From positions 1 to 5,164 of the forward strand of contig JAGSHR010000012.1 in NCBI GenBank assembly GCA_029855985.1: a stretch of 5,164 bases of DNA. Reading direction: 5' to 3'. A program made the position numbers and the translations under genes. Source of the DNA: Candidatus Njordarchaeota archaeon (GTDB taxonomy: Archaea; Thermoproteota; JANJXX01; Panguiarchaeales; Panguiarchaeaceae). The notes below the pieces were generated by a model. The model did no database searches, was not told the origin of the DNA, and worked only from the letters and a program-made list of their open reading frames with translations. Positions 1 to 5,164 of the stretch are shown here, in pieces (position 1 is the stretch's first letter; each line of letters starts with the position of its first letter).

Positions 1-10
1 GAATAACAAT

Positions 11-31
11 AAAAAATCTTTAGTAGATTTT
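11..31 (-). terminator. Hairpin plus T-run after the downstream protease gene
   Basis: AAAATCT (13-19) and AGATTTT (25-31) form a perfect 7-bp inverted repeat around a 5-base loop. On the transcribed strand the second arm runs directly into TT, making six T at 16-11, then ATTGTTATTC. It sits about 60 bases after the TAA stop at 93-95. The stem has a single G:C pair, so in a thermophile the T-run is more likely to matter than the hairpin. Confidence 0.5.
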
Positions 32-80
32 CCTAAGTACATTATTAATTAAGTGAACATTACTCTAAGCCTGTTGTTCT

Positions 81-86
81 AAAAAA
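81..86 (-). terminator. First oligo-T tract after the downstream protease stop codon
   Basis: A run of six T on the minus strand lies 6 bases after the TAA stop. With the T-run at 16-11 it could form a two-step archaeal terminator. No stem is seen here. The remaining bases (17-80) hold a TTAATTAA palindrome at 45-52 and no supported gene. Confidence 0.35.
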
Positions 87-92
87 TGTAAT

Positions 93-3020
93 TTATTTTT
101 GCTCAATGGGAATTGTTAATCCCTTGATCTTCTTTATTAATATTTGCCTCGCTATGAATGTTAGAATTATTATTCCAGTGATGAGAGCTATAAGTGGTAG
201 CACGTAAGCGTTGTTGTGGATAACGACTTGAATTGTGATATAATATTTGTTGAAATCGTTATCTAGGGCTTCAATTCTAAAAGTGTAAACTTTGTCTGCC
301 AGTGTACCCTCGACTAAACAGTAAACATCGATTAAAACTGTTGTATCGTTTCTTAATATGACTTGTGTTCTAATGTTGTATCCAGTGATTGTGAAATTGT
401 AAACCCCTGTTTCGTCGTAAATTTTTATAGTGCCAGCTTTAACAATCCCAGAGATTTGGAATACTTCTATTCTTTTATCCCCAATATAATGTATTGTGGG
501 CGGGTCATGTGAACTCTTCTCAGCGAAAACAGTGTCCATGAATACCAATGTATAATTACCGTACCTACTTGATGACACTACAACATGGTCCCCATATACT
601 TTTAATTCCACTTGAAAATCAAAAGTGCTATCGTTAACTCTCAGGTTATATTTAACGATGTCTCGAGTCATGCGATTCAATAAGCGCATAGTTATGTTTC
701 CTTCTACAATGTTCTCGAAGTGAACCACTATGGTGTTTCCTCTAATAACGTTTCTGTCTTCAATCACGACTTTAGGGTATAGACTAAGGTTTCTTGTTAA
801 CTTAACCATGTTTTGGACTAGGTTTGTGGTTGAAAAAGTGATCTGGCCTCCCAAGTAAAATGCTCTGTTCGACAATGTAATTGGGCTGGGTAGTAAAATG
901 AAAGCCCCGTTCCCGTATAGTACCAATGCAGATAGGTTATTGTTTCCATATGAAATAACTGGGTTGCTGGTTGCCTCAGTATCATAAACCAGGTTTCCGC
1001 TAAAAATGATTTGGGACACACCCTCAGTTAGAGGGTTTCTAGTTTCAATATTGATTACATAGTATTTTTCACCCAATCTTGTTACTATCTCGCTTTCGCT
1101 AATTGTCTTTTCGAATTTTTTCCCGATGCTTAAACCAAAGGTATTAAGTAATCCACTTGACACTGTGGCGTCAGCGTCGGGTTCACCTAGCCCCAAATAA
1201 AGGACTACCCCGCCACTATGAATATAGTCAATGTAGTTGTCGATTGTTGTCTTATTCATCCCAGGCACTACTTTAACGTCATAAATGGTATAATATGGGG
1301 TACCAGGATTGAGAAGTATCACTATGTCTGATTGTGTTAACTGGGTTTCATTGAATAACAAGTTAACAGAAATGTTAGATGTTGAAAGAATTCTGCTTAG
1401 AATCATGAATCTACCATATGGGTAATCATTGCCTATGCTTGAAAAACGGTTATCAAATAAAACACGCATTTTGGGTTCTTTTAGGAAGTAACTTATATTG
1501 ACTCGGGTGGTTAAATACCCTACTCCCACGGAGATATAACCAGCATAAAATTTGTCCGCATACTCAGTATTGTTCGTTATTTTTAGGTTAAGTGTAAAAG
1601 TAGTGAAGGGCTGCGTCGCCATCGTCGCATCTAATAATTGAACATTTAATGTTTCACTAATGTTCCCAAATACATTTACTGATAGGGGCCCTGTTTCAAA
1701 AGTGATAAGTGAAAATCTGACCCTATACACATCACCCAAGTAAACGGATTCAAAGAAGGGGAAAACGCCCAAACCCCTATAAATTTCGCATGGAATCCTG
1801 GTGGGAAAAATGTCATATAAACTAGTTAGATTTACATTATTTACAAGAAGATCGTAAGCTATCCTTAAATCTGTAATGCCCCTGCCAGCCCATAGTTCCC
1901 CAAAGTTACCGTTCTTATTAACTGAGTTAAACAGTATGAGCCTAGCCAGTGTGGCTCTTTGAACTCTATTAAGATTAAAATGCTCATTTAGAAACTGTAA
2001 TATTATCGCTAAGGCACCAGATACCTTCGGGGCAGCAAAAGAGGTTCCAATCCCAGAGTAAACCGTCTCATTATCTATAGCAACTAAAGTTGCCCCTGGA
2101 GCCAGTATATCCGGTTTAACACCCAACATGGGAGTAGGACCAGTGGAAGAGTAATATGCGGGAAATTGACCCGACGAATCCGTCGCTCCAACGGTAATTG
2201 CACCCTCTACCACTCCAGGAGTATTGATACTCATTGGGCTTGTCCCAAGTTCACCGCTATTTCCAGCCGCAATAACGAATATGTATCCAAGTTTTGAGTA
2301 GTAATTTATGAGATTCCTAAATGCATCAAACCTGTATGCTTCTCCGCCCAAACTTAGATTGATTATGTCGGCGTCGTCTTCGGTGCCCAAGGTTTTATCT
2401 GGGCCATTTATACTCCACTCGATCGCCTTCTTTATCCCGAGATTTGTAGCGTATGGGTGCTCTTCTGATGATATTACTTTGGCATTGTAAATTTTTACGC
2501 CGGGGGCTATTCCCCTAAGAGTTTCGTATTTAATTGGATCTGACGCTAGGGTTAATGCTACATACGTGCCGTGACCGTACTTATCCCATGTGTCCAAGTC
2601 ATCGATATCGTAACCGTTAGATTTTATTACAAATGATTTAGAGTATACCACTTTACCCTTCAAACCGATAACATCACTGATACCTGTGTCAATTATGGCT
2701 ACGTTTATACCGCTTCCATTGTATCCATTACTTAAAAAGGGATCCTCACCAACATGATAACTACTAGATTCAACAGAAATCTCTTTGAGTTTTAGGAAAA
2801 CATGGTCAAGTACTAGGGGCGCAATACCGCCTAAAGCTTTCCCTTGTTTTAGATCAATAGTCCCACCTACATCATAGCTTTGGGGAATATACAATTCACC
2901 GTTAACACTAGAGACAATAGCACTGTTTTGCACAATATTTGAAACGATAGCGAATGGAACAAATATAATCAAAACAAGGTACAAAATTACTTGCAATCTA
3001 TAATTCATACAGCTCGCCAA
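93..3020 (-). CDS. Membrane-anchored S8 subtilisin-like serine protease with a site-1-protease-like architecture (complete)
   Basis: This is a predicted extracytoplasmic endopeptidase of 975 residues. Residues 5-30 form a signal peptide (Asn-Tyr-Arg, then a hydrophobic core). The S8 catalytic domain covers about 95-395: Asp111 in AIIDTG, His150 in YGHGT, oxyanion Asn254 in AAGNSG and Ser327 in GTSFAAP, so all catalytic residues are present. A beta-rich spacer (about 400-515) leads to a GATase1-like domain (about 518-735), then two Ig-like beta domains (about 748-835 and 840-935), a membrane helix (about 938-959) and a short basic tail. At least 14 N-x-S/T sequons follow residue 395, which fits a glycosylated surface protein. 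No recognisable I9 propeptide lies between the signal and the catalytic Asp. The usual His of the Ser motif is Lys (PKVSG). The start used here is TTG at 3020, 10 bases after AGAAGGT. ATG at 3008 gives an equally good signal peptide four residues shorter. The gene lies downstream of a paralog. S8 identity is firm; substrate is unknown. Confidence 0.95.
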   Translation of the reverse strand: MASCMNYRLQVILYLVLIIFVPFAIVSNIVQNSAIVSSVNGELYIPQSYDVGGTIDLKQGKALGGIAPLVLDHVFLKLKEISVESSSYHVGEDPFLSNGYNGSGINVAIIDTGISDVIGLKGKVVYSKSFVIKSNGYDIDDLDTWDKYGHGTYVALTLASDPIKYETLRGIAPGVKIYNAKVISSEEHPYATNLGIKKAIEWSINGPDKTLGTEDDADIINLSLGGEAYRFDAFRNLINYYSKLGYIFVIAAGNSGELGTSPMSINTPGVVEGAITVGATDSSGQFPAYYSSTGPTPMLGVKPDILAPGATLVAIDNETVYSGIGTSFAAPKVSGALAIILQFLNEHFNLNRVQRATLARLILFNSVNKNGNFGELWAGRGITDLRIAYDLLVNNVNLTSLYDIFPTRIPCEIYRGLGVFPFFESVYLGDVYRVRFSLITFETGPLSVNVFGNISETLNVQLLDATMATQPFTTFTLNLKITNNTEYADKFYAGYISVGVGYLTTRVNISYFLKEPKMRVLFDNRFSSIGNDYPYGRFMILSRILSTSNISVNLLFNETQLTQSDIVILLNPGTPYYTIYDVKVVPGMNKTTIDNYIDYIHSGGVVLYLGLGEPDADATVSSGLLNTFGLSIGKKFEKTISESEIVTRLGEKYYVINIETRNPLTEGVSQIIFSGNLVYDTEATSNPVISYGNNNLSALVLYGNGAFILLPSPITLSNRAFYLGGQITFSTTNLVQNMVKLTRNLSLYPKVVIEDRNVIRGNTIVVHFENIVEGNITMRLLNRMTRDIVKYNLRVNDSTFDFQVELKVYGDHVVVSSSRYGNYTLVFMDTVFAEKSSHDPPTIHYIGDKRIEVFQISGIVKAGTIKIYDETGVYNFTITGYNIRTQVILRNDTTVLIDVYCLVEGTLADKVYTFRIEALDNDFNKYYITIQVVIHNNAYVLPLIALITGIIILTFIARQILIKKIKGLTIPIEQK
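816..1469 (-). other. GATase1-like (DUF4350/S1P-type) domain inside the downstream protease
   Basis: Residues about 518-735. The segment opens with MRVLFDN and YPYGRF, continues with an alternating strand/helix pattern (SDIVILLNP, then a helix with NYIDYI, then HSGGVVLYLG) and ends with strands such as GAFILLPSP. This is the Rossmann-like layout of degenerate glutaminase-type domains, in which a hydrophobic strand ending in a small loop is followed by the '..I..Yi..GG.v...g' signature. No Cys is present in the domain, so no glutaminase-type nucleophile exists; the role is presumably structural or ligand binding. Domain assignment is by pattern and memory, not by a profile search. Confidence 0.6.
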
Positions 3021-3030
3021 GTACCATATT

Positions 3031-3037
3031 ACCTTCT
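3031..3037 (-). promoter_or_regulatory. Weak Shine-Dalgarno-like site that favours the TTG start
   Basis: AGAAGGT on the minus strand partly matches the purine-rich anti-16S motif expected in archaea. It ends 10 bases before TTG (3020) and 22 bases before ATG (3008), so if used it favours TTG. The alternative for the ATG is GGCGAG at 3018-3013, a poorer match only 4 bases away. Confidence 0.3.
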
Positions 3038-3053
3038 AGAATTTTTCCCATTG

Positions 3054-3064
3054 TATAATATAAT
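3054..3064 (-). promoter_or_regulatory. Candidate TATA box for the downstream protease gene
   Basis: The minus strand reads ATTATATTATA. An archaeal TATA box here would place transcription start about 25 bases further on, near 3030-3035. That would give a leader of roughly 10-15 bases to the TTG at 3020 and about 25 to the ATG at 3008. A second AT-rich candidate, CTTATTTATTA at 3086-3076, would start RNA near 3050. There is no clear purine-rich BRE, and the region is AT-rich throughout, so the call is weak. Confidence 0.3.
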
Positions 3065-3119
3065 AGCAAAAATCCTAATAAATAAGTGGAATAAATCTGT
3101 TAACACGTCAGGTCTTTGT

Positions 3120-3164
3120 GAAATAGAGGAATAGAATAGAGAGAATATTAAAAAATTTTGAAAA
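3120..3164 (-). terminator. Probable T-rich archaeal terminator after the upstream protease gene
   Basis: Starting about 25 bases after the TAA stop, the transcribed (minus) strand reads TTTTC, AAAATTTTTT (six T at 3155-3150) and then a long pyrimidine-rich stretch of TCTCTCTATTCTATTCC type. Archaeal termination commonly needs only oligo-T tracts in the non-template strand, without a strong hairpin. No convincing stem is seen. If it is efficient, the two protease genes are separately transcribed; if not, they form a leaky operon. Confidence 0.45.
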
Positions 3165-3187
3165 TGTTTAATTGTTTTGGTTTGTCT

Positions 3188-5164
3188 TTACCCTTTCTTT
3201 CTTAGGAATATGAACGCTACTGCTACTATAACAACAATGGCTACCACAATTCCCGCTATCAGCATAGGGTCAATCCCTGTTACTCCTCCAACACCACCTG
3301 CACCTGTTGTCTCAGCCTCCACAACACTTGTTACTCCGATTCTATTGAATGTATAAGAATTCCACGTTATTATTGCTTGTACCGTTACATTTCCTGTGTA
3401 ATCGCTGATTGTTATGTTGAAATTGTTGACACCATCGTTCAAGTTAAATGTTTGTGTTAATAGTGTCTCACCATCCTCAGATGTAATCTTTAGATCGAGT
3501 TGACCTCCACTAACACCGTTGTAAACTGTTATTGTTGTTTCTTGGTTCACAGTTATATTCTCAGGTACGCTGACCCATGGGTAATTCTTCCTCAACATTA
3601 AATCGAATAGCTTGCCCATGAACTCGTAAACATAGTGCGCTGGTACTATGTATTCATCGTTGAATGCCCAGTTGTCAAATATGAAGTTTGTTCCAGAGAA
3701 AAGTATACCGCCACCTAGGGATAATGATAGTGCCATTACTACTTTATTATTATATTTTAGGACGGGCATTGCTTTATCGCCGAGAATCTTTGTTTCTACA
3801 CCATAGAATGGTAACTCATCTACGGCGATTGGGCAGTTTGGGTCGCCAACTGCTGTATCGACATTCTTGTTTACCACTAATTTAACTAATCCGAATTTTA
3901 CGTCAAATAACCCAGCTAAACTGTTTAATTGTCCCATGTCGTTGCCTTCTGGGTCCATTCCTATTAATATAACGAAGCCATTGTATCGTGTGATGTATTC
4001 GTGAATTGCGTTTATTTCATCTTGTGTAATATTAATGTACCCATATCCTAAGTCTTCGCCTTGTGGTCCCATCTTAGAATACATTGATGCTGCATCTGGC
4101 ATGTAAACTATGTCATACCTCTTCAGTAGGTCCAAGTTGAACTCTTGGTCATAATATATGTGCTCAACTGCTATACTGTGATTCTCTGCGTAAATGAAGA
4201 AGTTCTTGAATTGTCCATACTTGTAGTCTACTTGCCAATCTGTGTGCTTCATGTCAAAAGCCATAAAGGCTACTGGTTCTTCAACTTCAAATGCTATTGG
4301 GATTTCCTTCACAGTGTTGGTTGACTCTAATTTGATAATTCCCTCGTAGTAGCCAACGGTAGCGTTCTCAGACACCTGCAAAACAAGTTCGTATAATCCA
4401 CCTGGAGCCTCAATATTGAAGCTCGTTGAGGTAAATACGAGCGCATTGGTTATGTTACCCTCCAATGTTATTGTGAAGGACTCGTCCACAGATGTTGTTA
4501 TCGATATGTTCACTTCAACATGTTGACCAATGAAGAGTTTCTCCGCATATGGGAAGTAAGGCTTACCATTCTCAGCGGCAACAGGTAAGTGCGTTGGTAG
4601 GATAGCAGAAACGTACGGGACACCATTTACTTTACTTAGTGTTTGCAAAGTAATGTACGCTCTAGTTAAGTTAAGTGCACCTGCTCCAACCCAGAGTTCA
4701 TCATAACCCCTAACTGGATTAGCAGTATTCATGAACAATGCTTTGATAATACCAGGCATGTCACCTCTATTCACACCCATACTCTCAAGTATCTGAACGA
4801 ACAATGCCGCAGAACCGGCCACATGGGGGGAAGCAAAAGATGTACCGGCAACGTACGCATAGCCACCTCCCGCTTTAGTTGTACCAACATTCCCGGGAGC
4901 AGAAACGTCAGGCTTCACGTACATACCAGGTGCGGGACCAATCGAGGAGTACCTCTCAGCATCGAATGTTCCAATAGCATCAACACCGACAGGTGTTGCA
5001 GCTGCAGCCGTAATAGCTAAGGTAGCTATACCCGGAGAACCAACAGACATTGTGAATGTTCCATTCGAACCTGAATTACCAGCAGCTATAGCGAAAATTA
5101 TTCCATAGTTACGAATAACGTAGTCTACAATTCTAGGCATGACATCAAATCTAGAGTTACCGCC
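3188..5164 (-). CDS. Membrane-anchored S8 subtilisin-like serine protease, paralog of the downstream gene (5' end outside window)
   Basis: The reading frame stays open to the window edge; the visible part begins with Gly-Gly at 5164, typical of the SLGG strand of subtilases. The ATG at 5140 is internal, not the start. Numbering from the edge (658 residues), oxyanion Asn30 lies in AAGNSG and catalytic Ser109 in GTSFASPHVAG. The catalytic Asp and His must lie upstream, and alignment with the paralog suggests about 220 residues are missing. After the S8 domain (to about 180) come a beta-rich spacer (about 187-298), a GATase1-like domain (about 299-503), one Ig-like domain (about 529-613), a Gly-rich linker (about 619-630), a membrane helix (about 634-654) and a cytoplasmic RKKG end. 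About ten N-x-S/T sequons are present. It is probably a surface-anchored protease facing outward. Compared with the downstream paralog it keeps the canonical PHVAG motif, lacks the second Ig-like domain and has a flexible linker before the anchor. The TAA stop is 167 bases before the next start. Confidence 0.94.
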   Translation of the reverse strand, partial: GGNSRFDVMPRIVDYVIRNYGIIFAIAAGNSGSNGTFTMSVGSPGIATLAITAAAATPVGVDAIGTFDAERYSSIGPAPGMYVKPDVSAPGNVGTTKAGGGYAYVAGTSFASPHVAGSAALFVQILESMGVNRGDMPGIIKALFMNTANPVRGYDELWVGAGALNLTRAYITLQTLSKVNGVPYVSAILPTHLPVAAENGKPYFPYAEKLFIGQHVEVNISITTSVDESFTITLEGNITNALVFTSTSFNIEAPGGLYELVLQVSENATVGYYEGIIKLESTNTVKEIPIAFEVEEPVAFMAFDMKHTDWQVDYKYGQFKNFFIYAENHSIAVEHIYYDQEFNLDLLKRYDIVYMPDAASMYSKMGPQGEDLGYGYINITQDEINAIHEYITRYNGFVILIGMDPEGNDMGQLNSLAGLFDVKFGLVKLVVNKNVDTAVGDPNCPIAVDELPFYGVETKILGDKAMPVLKYNNKVVMALSLSLGGGILFSGTNFIFDNWAFNDEYIVPAHYVYEFMGKLFDLMLRKNYPWVSVPENITVNQETTITVYNGVSGGQLDLKITSEDGETLLTQTFNLNDGVNNFNITISDYTGNVTVQAIITWNSYTFNRIGVTSVVEAETTGAGGVGGVTGIDPMLIAGIVVAIVVIVAVAFIFLRKKG
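3656..4270 (-). other. GATase1-like domain inside the upstream protease
   Basis: Visible residues about 299-503. It matches the paralog's domain in order: AFMAFDM, YKYGQF, then YDIVYMPD, a helix with EINAIHEYI, GFVILIG, and late strands such as GGGILFSG. The segment between the 'DIVYMPD' strand and the next helix holds a Gly/Met-rich loop (about 357-378) of similar length to the matching loop of the paralog. One Cys is present (visible residue 444, in NCPI), but not in a nucleophile-elbow context, so an active glutaminase is unlikely. Confidence 0.6.

Noticed and set aside
45..52. TTAATTAA palindrome as an operator
   Set aside because: Eight bases of pure A/T in AT-rich DNA is expected by chance and there is no second copy nearby.
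818..1021. 67-codon frame on the minus strand
   Set aside because: It lies wholly inside the GATase1-like coding region in another frame, has no recognisable motifs, and the long frame is clearly the real one.
2308..2490. 60-codon frame on the plus strand
   Set aside because: It is antisense to the S8 domain, with no ribosome site or promoter and low-complexity composition typical of a shadow frame.
3021..3187. Small RNA, tRNA or CRISPR in the intergenic spacer
   Set aside because: No cloverleaf, no repeated units and no GC-rich structured segment; the spacer is explained by a terminator and promoter.
3688..3885. 65-codon frame on the plus strand
   Set aside because: Antisense to the GATase1-like domain of the upstream protease, with no supporting signals.
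4823..5020. 65-codon frame on the plus strand
   Set aside because: Antisense to the Ser/Asn catalytic region of the upstream protease; its Cys- and Arg-rich content reflects reverse-strand codons.
5138..5140. ATG as the start of the upstream protease
   Set aside because: The frame continues upstream to the window edge with subtilase-like sequence (Gly-Gly-Asn...), and starting here would remove the catalytic Asp and His.

Overview
The window holds two large genes in the same orientation on the minus strand. Both encode subtilisin-family (S8) serine proteases that are secreted and held in the membrane by a C-terminal helix. The DNA is AT-rich by eye, there is no strong Shine-Dalgarno sequence, the end of each gene is followed by T-rich tracts, and the proteins are type I exoproteases rich in N-x-S/T sequons. 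Together these suggest an archaeon, most likely a thermophilic member of the Thermoproteota (Desulfurococcales-like). This is an inference from style, not from a marker gene, and I cannot name a genus.

Read in the direction of transcription (high to low coordinates), the first gene enters from beyond base 5164. Only its last 658 codons are visible (5164 to 3188), so its signal peptide and catalytic Asp and His lie outside the window. A 167-base spacer (3187-3021) follows, with a T-rich probable terminator and a TATA-like element. The second gene (3020 to 93) is complete at about 975 residues: signal peptide, S8 domain with the full Asp/His/Asn/Ser set, beta-rich spacer, glutaminase-like (GATase1-like) domain, two Ig-like domains, membrane helix and short basic tail. 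The final 92 bases carry T-runs and a perfect 7-bp AT-rich inverted repeat that looks like a terminator.

The two proteins are paralogs along most of their visible length, not just in the protease domain. The catalytic Ser and the Y-x-Y-G-x-F motif that opens the GATase1-like domain are 206 residues apart in one and 205 in the other. The same order of parts, including an R-V-L-F-D motif at the start of the GATase1-like domain, matches my recollection of eukaryotic site-1 protease (S1P/SKI-1/MBTPS1). The most interesting reading is therefore a tandem pair of archaeal S1P-like, membrane-anchored surface proteases. They probably process or degrade proteins in the space between membrane and S-layer. 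Their substrates cannot be deduced from this window.
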